7,224 nucleotides of DNA from an uncultured Oscillospiraceae bacterium (GCA_900543525.1 UQRS01000091.1:1-7224); one strand, 5' to 3'. Counted from the stretch's first letter, positions 1 through 7,087 are shown. Numbers and translations: made by a program. The notes: a model not told the origin generated them from the sequence alone.

Positions 1-2250
1 GACGACCGCCTCGATCGCCGCCTGCAGCTTCGCCCAGGAGGCCGCGGTGTAATCGTCTTCGTTCAGCGCCGCAGCCTTTTCCAGCGCGGCGTCCACGGCG
101 GTATAGTCGGCCGACGCAAACTGATAAGGCAGGAAGACCAGATAGTTGGCCGCGTCCGCCGTGCCGAGTATGCCAAGCTCCACCAGGTCGCCCGCCTGAA
201 CCGGGCGGCGATAGAGCTGCATCACGCTGTCATGCGTCGCCTTTGTGTCCGAGTTCCAGAAGGTGATGGTGTCCTCCAGCTTTTCCCAGCCGGCATCCGT
301 CTGCAGCCAGGTCGGCGTAGCTTTGGACCTCGGCCACGCGACATACAGCGTCGAGGTGCGGGCCGCGCGGAAGCTGCACAGACAGCTTCCCGCATTCCAG
401 GATTTGGAATTCATTGCCGTACGGATCCAGGAGGAGCCGAGCAACGCCTCCGGCAGGCTATCGTCAAAGAAGAGCATACTCCGGTCGCCGTAGGCCTGGT
501 CTCCGACCTGCAGATTGGTCTGCACACTCCAGCTTGCGATGTTGGCTGTGTCCTTGCAATCCAGGTCGGCAAAGCCCGCCGCCTTTTCCAGCGCGAAGAT
601 TTTGCTCTCGGCCGCTTCCAGCACCGACAGCGCCGTAACCAGCGCCTTGCTCTCGTCCGACAAGGCGGCGTAGGCCGCTCTGGCGGCGCGAACCGCGCCG
701 GTGTCCTTCAGCGTAAGCTGATCGGCGGCCGGCAGAGCGGCAATCATTCCGTCCACCTCGGCCGCGGCGGAGGCAGGTGTCCGATTCTGCCAACTCAGCA
801 CCGGCAGCCCATTGTTGAGGCTATGAACATCCTCGGCAAACGCGTCGGAGAGATTGCCCAAAACCGTGTCGGAAAGCGCCTCTTTTCCCGCGCAGGAAAC
901 CGCCGCCCACTTTACATCATTCTGCGCCCGATCCTTCAAATACACCGTGCCGCTGGCGGCCGTTCCGGCGAGATAATAGAGGTTGGCCGAGCCTGTGCCG
1001 AGATCATCAATATTGAGGATCGCAGCGCTTCCGTCTCCGGTGACCTGCCCGACGTTATACACGCCGTTGATCGAGGAACCGGCGGAGAGCAGATAACCGC
1101 CGATACCTCCCGCATAGCCGGTCCCGGGGTTCGAGACGGCGCCCGTGTTATAGCAGGAGGTGAATTTGCCCTTCACCTGACCGAAAATGCCGCCAACCGT
1201 CGCGGTGTTTCCTGCCGCGGCCGTCACGTCGCCGGTGTTGTAGCATTCTGTAATCACGCTGGTGGTATCGTTGCCGTAGCCGAACAGGCCGCCGGTGTGA
1301 TCAACACCTCCGATAATGGAGCCGGTGTTGTAGCAGCGGCTGGCCTTGATCGCTTTATCCGTATTTCCCTGCGTGCGGCCGATCAGACCGCCGGTCTGCG
1401 CCTTATTTTCGCCGGCGTTGATGGAACCGGTGTTATAGCACTCGGTCAGGGTGGGGATATCCTCCGCCTTGCCGATGAGGCCGCTGATATAAAGCGCCTG
1501 CGTGGCGGAGGTCGTGTGCGTATAATCAATCGAGCCGGTAAAACCGCACTTCTCCACCGTAGCGGGCGCGTTGGAGATCAGACCGATTATGCCGCCGACC
1601 TGCCCCTCACCCGAGGTCAGCCGGTCGGAGGTATCCACAATAGCCGCGTCCGACACGACGTTCGAAACCTTTCCGCCGTTGGTTTTGAACCCGACGACCG
1701 AGCTGCTCATCCGCAGGCCGTTGCAGACGACCCGCGCACTCCGCAGGGAAAAATTCTGAATATTCCCGTATTTGGAGCAGCCGAACAGGCCGGTGCTATG
1801 ACGGTCGGTCGTCCGCACGACCTTGCAGTACATGCCGTAGATGGTGTGTCCCTGCCCGTCAAAATTCCCCTGAAAACGGTTGGCGCTCCGACTGTCTCCG
1901 ATCGGGATCCAATTGTTTTGGGGAGGGGTCGTGCCCCAGTTTTCATAGTCGGAAATGCCGTTCAAATAAAGGTCGTTGTCCAAATAAAAGGTGGTCGAGG
2001 TGGAAAACACGACCGGGGATGTGTCCAGATTCACCAGCGCGGCAAGGCCGGCCAGCTGCTCTGGCGTCGTAAAATGATACTCCGTCGCAACGTTGGCGGC
2101 GTCGTACCAGGAGGTGTCGACCGTTCCATCCCAGATATCGGCTTTCAAATCCTCCTCCGTGCCGGCAAGAGCTGTGAACCCTGCCGCGGGAACCGACGCC
2201 AGAAGCATACTCAGCGCAAGAAAAATTGCCAACAGTTTTTTGGCTTTCAT
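1..2250 (-). CDS. Secreted GLUG-repeat protein, 3' end beyond window (partial)
   Basis: The frame from the ATG at 2250 stays open for 750 codons to base 1, so the C-terminus is missing. Residues 1-29 are a signal peptide (MKAKK, hydrophobic core, ALA-G site). Residues 45-150 have the usual entry to GLUG/beta-helix proteins: a TTPEQLAGLAALVN stretch, WIPIG (114-118) and FQGNFDGQGHTIYGM (126-140). Residues 152-407 carry degenerate GG(L/I)(I/F)G...CYNTG(S/D/A)(I/V) repeats. A helical module (498-555) matches one in the neighbouring GH115 enzyme. Residues 557-711 are a beta-rich domain with SWIRTAMNSK, LYVAWPR and PTWL motifs, which I loosely associate with C-terminal domains of pectinolytic enzymes. 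Residues 713-750 begin a FIVAR-like module containing YTAASWAKLQAA. No catalytic signature is recognised. It may be a polysaccharide-binding protein, an adhesin or a beta-helix enzyme. A dockerin or anchor beyond the edge is likely by analogy but unseen. Confidence 0.9.
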   Translation of the reverse strand, partial: MKAKKLLAIFLALSMLLASVPAAGFTALAGTEEDLKADIWDGTVDTSWYDAANVATEYHFTTPEQLAGLAALVNLDTSPVVFSTSTTFYLDNDLYLNGISDYENWGTTPPQNNWIPIGDSRSANRFQGNFDGQGHTIYGMYCKVVRTTDRHSTGLFGCSKYGNIQNFSLRSARVVCNGLRMSSSVVGFKTNGGKVSNVVSDAAIVDTSDRLTSGEGQVGGIIGLISNAPATVEKCGFTGSIDYTHTTSATQALYISGLIGKAEDIPTLTECYNTGSINAGENKAQTGGLIGRTQGNTDKAIKASRCYNTGSIIGGVDHTGGLFGYGNDTTSVITECYNTGDVTAAAGNTATVGGIFGQVKGKFTSCYNTGAVSNPGTGYAGGIGGYLLSAGSSINGVYNVGQVTGDGSAAILNIDDLGTGSANLYYLAGTAASGTVYLKDRAQNDVKWAAVSCAGKEALSDTVLGNLSDAFAEDVHSLNNGLPVLSWQNRTPASAAAEVDGMIAALPAADQLTLKDTGAVRAARAAYAALSDESKALVTALSVLEAAESKIFALEKAAGFADLDCKDTANIASWSVQTNLQVGDQAYGDRSMLFFDDSLPEALLGSSWIRTAMNSKSWNAGSCLCSFRAARTSTLYVAWPRSKATPTWLQTDAGWEKLEDTITFWNSDTKATHDSVMQLYRRPVQAGDLVELGILGTADAANYLVFLPYQFASADYTAVDAALEKAAALNEDDYTAASWAKLQAAIEAVV
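1030..1602 (-). repeat. GLUG-type tandem protein repeats with CYNTG motifs
   Basis: Six degenerate units of about 28-39 residues lie at residues 217-407 of the secreted protein. Each opens with a glycine-rich GG(L/I)(I/F/G)G turn, and most close with C-Y-N-T-G followed by a small residue and I or V. The clearest CYNTG copies start at residues 271, 306, 336 and 366. A divergent KCGFTG copy is at 235 and a cysteine-less VYNVG copy at 398. A further weaker unit starts near residue 152. At DNA level the CYNTG codons give near-identical plus-strand stretches reading g-c-c-ggtgtt-(a/g)-tagca around 1141, 1237, 1321 and 1426. The pattern matches the GLUG motif family, thought to build a right-handed beta-helix. 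Confidence 0.8.
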
Positions 2251-2259
2251 ACAAGCATT

Positions 2260-2267
2260 CCTCCTCC
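2260..2267 (-). promoter_or_regulatory. Ribosome binding site of GLUG-repeat gene
   Basis: GGAGGAGG on the minus strand lies 9 nt before the ATG at 2250. It is an excellent Shine-Dalgarno match. A second ATG (2258-2256) falls between it and the chosen start but opens only a three-codon frame (Met-Leu-Val-stop), so 2250 is the real start. Confidence 0.9.
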
Positions 2268-2316
2268 GATATTACAGAAATTCCGCAAAGAGACCGCCAT
2301 CGCCCCGCAAAGGCAA

Positions 2317-2355
2317 AGCGGTTTTGGCGGAGAGTACATTCCTCTCCAAAAGGCT
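2317..2355 (-). other. Imperfect stem-loop in the leader of the GLUG-repeat gene
   Basis: Arms AGC (2317-2319), TTTTGG (2322-2327) and AGAG (2331-2334) on the plus strand pair respectively with GCT (2353-2355), CCAAAA (2346-2351) and CTCT (2342-2345). The apical loop has 7 nt and there are small internal loops. In the minus-strand transcript it would sit about 50 nt before the ribosome binding site. It matches no riboswitch I recognise. Apart from this and the two hairpins further right, I see nothing else in the 241-bp spacer and no convincing promoter for the GLUG-repeat gene. Confidence 0.35.
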
Positions 2356-2414
2356 GATGCTGCCGCTTTTTCTGTACACACCCTCCCCCTTTCAGGAAAA
2401 CAACACAAAATTTT

Positions 2415-2440
2415 AAAAACCGTTCGTTTTTTCTTCGAAC
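2415..2440 (-). terminator. Weak hairpin plus T-run between the two genes
   Basis: On the minus strand GTTCG (2440-2436) can pair with CGAAC (2426-2422) around a 9-nt A-rich loop, followed by GG and a five-T run (2419-2415). The orientation suits termination of the GH115 transcript, but five base pairs with a long loop is weak. It may act together with the stronger stem upstream. Confidence 0.25.
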
Positions 2441-2460
2441 TGCTTCTGCATGGGGGCGGG

Positions 2461-2482
2461 AGGCCGGCAGAACCGCCGGCCT
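2461..2482. terminator. GC-rich hairpin after the GH115 stop codon
   Basis: AGGCCGGC (2461-2468) and GCCGGCCT (2475-2482) form a perfect 8-bp stem with a 6-nt loop, beginning 9 nt past the stop codon of the GH115 gene. Its position suggests a transcript end for that gene. On the minus strand, however, the stem is followed by C-rich sequence and not by a U-tract; the T run (2482-2485) follows it on the plus strand. It could be a bidirectional terminator or a 3'-end stabiliser. Confidence 0.45.
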
Positions 2483-2491
2483 TTTGTTCCC

Positions 2492-5400
2492 TCACGCTTT
2501 TACGATCATCTGACGCAGCGCGATTACATCGGTCACCGTCAGCTTGCCGTCCTCGTCCAGGTCGGCCGGCCAGAATTGCGCTGCCGGCAGCCTTTCGCCG
2601 CTGACAATCACGCTTCGCAAAAGCACGACGTCCGACACGGTGCGCTTGCCGTCCTGATCCACGTCTCCCCTTTGGCCGGAGGCGAAGATTTCCAAATCCT
2701 TCTCCAGAGCCAAAAGCTTGGGGAGGTTCTCCACCCTTTGCTGCTCCGAAGGATCGAGCGCGTCATAGGCGGCCCTTGCCTCGGCCACGGCCGCCGCGTC
2801 CGACAGGGTGAGCGTATACCGGTCGGGCAGGGCGTCAATCTGCGCGGCGACCTCCTGCCAGCCATTCTTCTGCAGGGCGGAGACGGCCGATTCCAGCAAC
2901 GCGGCCGCCGCGTCCAGCTCCTTCTGCGCGGTGTAGCGGCTGCCCAGCCTCTCCAGCGCGGCGGCGTAGGCTTTGGCAAAAGCGGCCCAGGAGTCGGCGG
3001 TGTACCCGCTCTCTTTACGGGAGGCATTGGCTGTCACGAGCGCCTGCAGCGCCGTCTTATCCCCCACGGCGGCGGTGCGGCGCGCGCTCTCCGCAGGGCC
3101 CCAGCCGCCGAAATAGCTCTTGCCGACCGTCTGGGTCAGATAAATCCGGTGGGAGACGATACCGTCCTCCCGCGGCCAGATGTTCAGGGTGTGCACACCC
3201 GGCGTGTCGACCGTGATAAACCAGCCGGAATCCCGCTTCTCCCACCGCAGCTTTCCCTGATGGGTCGCGTAGTTGGTGTGCATCTGCCATACTCCGTCCA
3301 ATCCGACGTGATAGGAGTCGGAGGCATCGATCGGGTGGCTGGACAGCGTGTGGATATAGTAGGTGCCGGTATGTTCAAAATAAATCTGGAAATTCAGCTG
3401 CGGCGCGTAGGCCGACAGGAAGGCTGAGTCGTACACGGCCGTAGAGGCCTTGGCGTCGCCCTGCCATTTGATGCCGATGTCCGGCTGCACCGTCAGCGCG
3501 TTGCCGTCGGCGTTCAGCTGCCAGGCGTGTGTGGCGGAATCGCTGTAGTTGGCATATGGCGACTGCTCCAGCGCAGAGACAATGTCGATCATGACCTCCC
3601 CGTTCTGCTCAAGGAATTCCCCGGCGACCTCACGGGTGTCCGACACGATCACCTTGCAGTAGCGCGTCAGTCCGGCGCCTTTCGCCGCAGCGAGGAGTAT
3701 GGCCTCTCCCGCCTGGCTGGCGCGGAGCGTGGCGCTTCCGTCTGCGCGGGGCTGCAAATCGACCGCCTCCGCGCCGGAAGCGACGCTCCAGGCAATCCCG
3801 TCCGCAGGCAGGTCGCCGGTCACCGCCCCTATCAGCAGGACGGTGTCTCCCGGCGTCATTGTAAGGCAATCCTGAACCGGAATGGCCGGGGCGGCGTCAT
3901 CCGCCGACTGATAAAGCTCGATTTTGCGCGGCGGCTCGTTGTCCGCCTCCTCCGGCAGGCGGGATTCCGGCGCTTTTGTAAAGAAGATGGTGTTATAGCT
4001 TTCCGCCGGGCCAAGGTAGGAGGAAATCTCCCCGCCGGTGTTGATCACAACCCGGTCAAAGGCGATGCCGCTGTCCGACTGATACACCACCAGCGTCTGC
4101 ACGCCCGGCTGATCCACCTGAACCGTAAAGGTCAGCTTTTCAATATTCTCCAGCGTATTTCTCTTCCAGCGGGAGTTGACATCCACGCAGGTCGCGTTGC
4201 CCGAAAGCACCTGCGGCGTTTTTCCCTCCATCCCCACCGCAATGCGGCAGGTTTTGGCAACACCGTTCTCGCTGCCCTCGTTCAGGGTCGGAATGCGGTA
4301 AAGCGTCCCCGTAAAGGTGCCGCTGCTTTCAAAATAAATGTTATATTTCAACTGTGCCGCCGTGTTTTCAAAATCCTCGTCCACCCGGGGCGCAAGATCG
4401 GGATAAAGCTTCATGGAATCTCCGCTCCGGCCGAGGTTTTTGACCACCCGCCACGCGCAGCCGTTCTTTGCCACGCTTTCGGAATAATGCTCGGCCTCTA
4501 TCGCGACGAGGCCGTTTTCCTCCGCATAGGTTTTGCCGCTCAGGCGGGAGACCGTCTTGTTGGCCGAAACCTGGAAGATAATCTCCGTCCCCTTTCTATC
4601 GCGGACGGTGACCGTCCCGGTATTCTCGCCCCGTTTGGCCTTGCTCCAATCAATGCCGATCCAGATGCGGGTTTCCGCCGCGACGCTGCCGGAGGTTTCG
4701 GAGGGCTGGATGAAATCGTCGCTGACCTCCACCGTCCAGTCGTTTGCAGCCTCCTCCCGGCTGTAGATATCTATGAACCGCCGGTTGTCGCTTAAGGAGG
4801 AGAAGGTCAGGGTCACTGCGTCTCCCGGCAGCTCCTGCCCTTCGCAGACCGCGCCGATCCCCGGCTTCGCGTCGGCCGCCTCGACCGTGGCGAAGCTGCG
4901 CAGGCCGACGGCCACCGGAATGCTGCCGTTATAGGGATTCATGATTTTATCCCATTTTCCGTCCCTGATCGTTTTGTTATAGTAGATCATGTCGCTCAGG
5001 ATGCCGTCATAGGCCGCAACCGACAGATCCTGATATTTCCGAACGCTGGCGTACCGCCCCTGCTTTTTATAAAGCTGGTTCTTCTGCCAGTACACATGCA
5101 TCGCGAGGCTGTTGGCGCTCGACCGCAGCGGGTAATAGAACATTTCGTAAAACGCGTCCCTGCGCGCCGGGTCGACTGCGTCGTAAATCGCCCCGGCGCG
5201 GTCGGCCAGTGCGCGCAGCTGATCGACGCGAATCTGCGCCTCATCCCCGTTCGCGGTGACGCTGTAGGGATCGTTGCCGTTGCTGCTCTCATACCCCTGG
5301 AACTCCGGCCGCTTGGCGATATTGTATTGATAATAGTGGGTCAGGATGTCGGCGACCTCGGCCGCCTGCGCCCCGTCCAGCAAAAAGTCCCGCTGCGCCG

Positions 5401-6970
5401 TTCTTGCAATATACTCCTCAATATTCGTATCGTCGCAGAAATCAATATTCCGGGAAAGGTTCGCAAAAAACTCCAGTGAAATTTCCGAGGGCTTGATGTC
5501 CCCCACATTCAAAATCCAGTATTTCTGCGCCCCGGTGTCATAAGCTTTTTTCAGCTCCTCGTACATCTGGCTCAGCGGAGTCGTGTTCAGCCAGAGGTAG
5601 CTGGTGTTCGCCACGCCCCAGTAGGAAACGTGGTAATACACGCCCGAGCCGCCGCTCCTCTGCCGCTCGGCCTCGGTCGGCGTTTGCCGGAGGTAGCCGT
5701 GATTGTCCTCCGCCCACATCAGGATAACATCCTCCGGAATCTGCACGCCGGGGGTCGTGGCGTTGCCGTTATAGTACTCGGCCGCCTCCTTGTAAGGGAT
5801 AAAGGCCTGCGGAATTTCCTCCGCCGGCTTGCCCAGCACCTCGCTCAGAATGCGACGCTGGCAGTCGATAACCTCCTGCAAAACGGCGATTTTCTGCGCG
5901 AGGGTCGGGTTGGACAGTCCCTGGAAGGTCATGCCGGAGTCGTGAATGCCGCGCATACCGATGTTGTATATCCCCTCAAAATCCTTGTTTTTCTCTACCC
6001 GCTCTCTCCAATACGCCTCCAGCGCTTTGGGGTTCACGGTATAGTCGTAGACCGGCTTTCCCGCGGCGTCGTATTTGCCCGAGTTGGCGTTGGCCCAACG
6101 GTTCCACTCTCCCTCATTGTTGCGCAGCAGCATCTCGCAGTGGGAGGCGCCCATGATAATGCCGTAGCTGTCGGCCAGCTTTGCGTTGATCGGGACGCCG
6201 TTTTCATCCTCACGGAGATTGAAGGCCTCACTGTAATTATGCATGGCCGGCCAGAGGGTGTTCAGCCGCAGCCGGAGCAGAAGCTCAAACACCTTCTCAT
6301 ACGTGCCGGCGTTGGGCGTGCCGGGCGTCTCCTCCGACGCGAACTGCGCCGACCACTCGGTCAGGTTGCGCTCATCATTGATAAAAATGCCGCGGTATTT
6401 GACCGACGGCTCCCCTTCCGTTTTTACCCCGCCGTCCAGCAAAAGCTCGCTCTGCTGCTTTGGCGTTACGTCCGCCCACCAGTAATAGGGCGAAACGCCG
6501 ATCTGCTCGGAGACATCGTAAATGCCGTAAACCGTGCCGCGCTTGTCGCTTCCGGCGATGACCAGCGCACTTTTGACCCCGGGAAGCGGATTCTCGACCA
6601 TCTTGATGACAAAAGCCTCAAATTTGCCGGAGAGTGCTTTCGCCTCATCCAGAAGGCCCTGCTCCATCAGCTGTGCGATGACCGGACTCTTCTCCACCGA
6701 GCCGATGATTACCGCATACTGGCCGAGGGCAGAGGTGTCGGTCTTCACCTCCGGCAAAGCGGCGGTGACCCGCTCGACATCCTTTTGCAAATCGCCCGCG
6801 GCACGCACAATCTGCGGATAATCCGCGGCCGAGACGTATAAATCCGCCGCCTTCCCTTCCGCAAAGAGCGGGAAGCGCGCCGCCGCCTTCGCCGGGAGGC
6901 CGGCCGACCAGGTCGGAAGCAGGCTGCAGAAAACAGCCAAAGCCAAAAGAACAGCAATCATTTTTTTCAT
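2492..6970 (-). CDS. Secreted multi-modular GH115 alpha-glucuronidase with dockerin
   Basis: This 1492-residue secreted enzyme resembles glycoside hydrolase family 115, which removes glucuronic or 4-O-methyl-glucuronic acid side chains from xylan. Residues 1-31 are a signal peptide (MKK, hydrophobic core, AKA site). Residues 40-180 form the family's N-terminal alpha/beta domain and 185-500 the catalytic barrel, with FINDE (196-200), MRGIHDSGM (339-347), WAEDNHGY (419-426) and GGSGVYYHVSYWG (440-452). Residues 510-680 are helical. Then come a family-type beta module (821-997), an Ig/BIG2-like domain (1015-1112), a second related beta module (1124-1296), a FIVAR-like module (1303-1367), a helical module (1373-1426) and a dockerin (1435-1492). 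The ATG at 6970 is chosen because GGAGAGG lies 8 nt upstream and the signal peptide begins there; an in-frame TTG at 6991 would precede the RBS. Family membership is near certain. Substrate is inferred; arabinogalactan or another glucuronide is possible. Confidence 0.95.
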   Translation of the reverse strand: MKKMIAVLLALAVFCSLLPTWSAGLPAKAAARFPLFAEGKAADLYVSAADYPQIVRAAGDLQKDVERVTAALPEVKTDTSALGQYAVIIGSVEKSPVIAQLMEQGLLDEAKALSGKFEAFVIKMVENPLPGVKSALVIAGSDKRGTVYGIYDVSEQIGVSPYYWWADVTPKQQSELLLDGGVKTEGEPSVKYRGIFINDERNLTEWSAQFASEETPGTPNAGTYEKVFELLLRLRLNTLWPAMHNYSEAFNLREDENGVPINAKLADSYGIIMGASHCEMLLRNNEGEWNRWANANSGKYDAAGKPVYDYTVNPKALEAYWRERVEKNKDFEGIYNIGMRGIHDSGMTFQGLSNPTLAQKIAVLQEVIDCQRRILSEVLGKPAEEIPQAFIPYKEAAEYYNGNATTPGVQIPEDVILMWAEDNHGYLRQTPTEAERQRSGGSGVYYHVSYWGVANTSYLWLNTTPLSQMYEELKKAYDTGAQKYWILNVGDIKPSEISLEFFANLSRNIDFCDDTNIEEYIARTAQRDFLLDGAQAAEVADILTHYYQYNIAKRPEFQGYESSNGNDPYSVTANGDEAQIRVDQLRALADRAGAIYDAVDPARRDAFYEMFYYPLRSSANSLAMHVYWQKNQLYKKQGRYASVRKYQDLSVAAYDGILSDMIYYNKTIRDGKWDKIMNPYNGSIPVAVGLRSFATVEAADAKPGIGAVCEGQELPGDAVTLTFSSLSDNRRFIDIYSREEAANDWTVEVSDDFIQPSETSGSVAAETRIWIGIDWSKAKRGENTGTVTVRDRKGTEIIFQVSANKTVSRLSGKTYAEENGLVAIEAEHYSESVAKNGCAWRVVKNLGRSGDSMKLYPDLAPRVDEDFENTAAQLKYNIYFESSGTFTGTLYRIPTLNEGSENGVAKTCRIAVGMEGKTPQVLSGNATCVDVNSRWKRNTLENIEKLTFTVQVDQPGVQTLVVYQSDSGIAFDRVVINTGGEISSYLGPAESYNTIFFTKAPESRLPEEADNEPPRKIELYQSADDAAPAIPVQDCLTMTPGDTVLLIGAVTGDLPADGIAWSVASGAEAVDLQPRADGSATLRASQAGEAILLAAAKGAGLTRYCKVIVSDTREVAGEFLEQNGEVMIDIVSALEQSPYANYSDSATHAWQLNADGNALTVQPDIGIKWQGDAKASTAVYDSAFLSAYAPQLNFQIYFEHTGTYYIHTLSSHPIDASDSYHVGLDGVWQMHTNYATHQGKLRWEKRDSGWFITVDTPGVHTLNIWPREDGIVSHRIYLTQTVGKSYFGGWGPAESARRTAAVGDKTALQALVTANASRKESGYTADSWAAFAKAYAAALERLGSRYTAQKELDAAAALLESAVSALQKNGWQEVAAQIDALPDRYTLTLSDAAAVAEARAAYDALDPSEQQRVENLPKLLALEKDLEIFASGQRGDVDQDGKRTVSDVVLLRSVIVSGERLPAAQFWPADLDEDGKLTVTDVIALRQMIVKA
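2495..2668 (-). other. Dockerin domain of the GH115 enzyme
   Basis: The last 58 residues (1435-1492) form two EF-hand-like segments. The first is GDVDQDGKRTVSDVVLLR, with candidate calcium ligands D1436, D1438, D1440 and D1447. The second is ADLDEDGKLTVTDVIALRQ, with D1470, D1472, D1474 and D1481. This is the type I dockerin layout, which in cellulosomal bacteria binds a cohesin on a scaffoldin or cell-surface protein. Loop positions 10-11 are V-S and V-T, so the two halves are nearly symmetric. Some gut Clostridia carry such dockerins without a classical cellulosome, and no cohesin is present here. Confidence 0.9.
2870..3064 (-). other. FIVAR-like helical module of the GH115 enzyme
   Basis: Residues 1303-1367 contain YTADSWAAFAKAYAAALE followed by an Ala/Leu-rich helix ending in LLESAVSAL. 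This is the usual look of FIVAR repeats, three-helix spacers found in many Gram-positive surface enzymes. A likely role is spacing between the beta modules and the dockerin, possibly with weak glycan binding. The same motif (YTAASWAKLQAA) begins at the truncated end of the neighbouring protein. Confidence 0.7.
3083..4510 (-). repeat. Two related beta-sandwich modules flanking an Ig-like domain
   Basis: Residues 821-997 and 1124-1296 of the GH115 enzyme appear to be paralogous modules. Three aligned landmarks occur in the same order: QLKYNIYFESSGTF versus QLNFQIYFEHTGTY, VDQPGVQTLVVY versus VDTPGVHTLNIW, and LGPAES versus WGPAES. The first copy contains an IEAEHYS start and corresponds to the usual C-terminal domain of GH115 enzymes, which resembles a carbohydrate-binding module. 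The second is an extra copy. Residues 1015-1112 between them look like a bacterial Ig-like (BIG2) domain, with TPGDTVLL, IAWSVASG and LRASQAGEAILLAAA. The duplication is seen directly in the translated sequence; a binding role is inferred. Confidence 0.75.
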
Positions 6971-6978
6971 GTAGAGCA

Positions 6979-6985
6979 CCTCTCC
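6979..6985 (-). promoter_or_regulatory. Ribosome binding site of GH115 gene
   Basis: GGAGAGG on the minus strand lies 8 nt before the ATG at 6970. It fixes the start at the signal-peptide methionine rather than the upstream in-frame TTG at 6991. Confidence 0.85.
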
Positions 6986-7063
6986 ATACAACCGTTTTGG
7001 GGTTCACCGATCAGCGCAGTTTTTTGTCAGAATAGCCCACATTTTCCTTTGCAATTCGATTTC

Positions 7064-7087
7064 TTTTATTAAATCTATTTTATTAAA
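7064..7087. repeat. 10-bp direct repeat in the promoter region
   Basis: TTTTATTAAA occurs at 7064-7073 and again at 7078-7087, 14 bp apart, straddling the proposed -10 box and start point of the GH115 gene. It could be a regulator half-site pair or just a consequence of the AT-rich composition. Confidence 0.35.

Noticed and set aside
1141..1440. Recurring 15-bp stretches that look CRISPR-like at first glance
   Set aside because: They are imperfect, irregularly spaced and in frame. They encode the CYNTG motif of the GLUG repeats.
2247..2495. Minus-strand 82-codon frame across the intergenic spacer
   Set aside because: It runs through the hairpin and the RBS of the next gene, has no RBS of its own, and its product is a low-complexity Ser/Lys/Pro-rich sequence.
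232..2604. Plus-strand frame open for 790 codons
   Set aside because: It is the codon-aligned mirror of the minus-strand GLUG gene. Its translation is rich in Arg, Gly and Ala without domains, it has no RBS, and it runs through the spacer and into the end of the GH115 gene.
2450..6841. Long plus-strand frames at 2450-3427, 3527-4795, 5096-5479 and 5630-6841
   Set aside because: All lie antisense to the GH115 gene, whose family motifs are unmistakable. Their translations show no recognisable domains and reflect GC-rich composition.
6971..6991. Upstream in-frame TTG start of the GH115 gene at 6991
   Set aside because: It would put the RBS inside the coding sequence and add seven residues before a complete signal peptide; the ATG at 6970 is correctly spaced from GGAGAGG.
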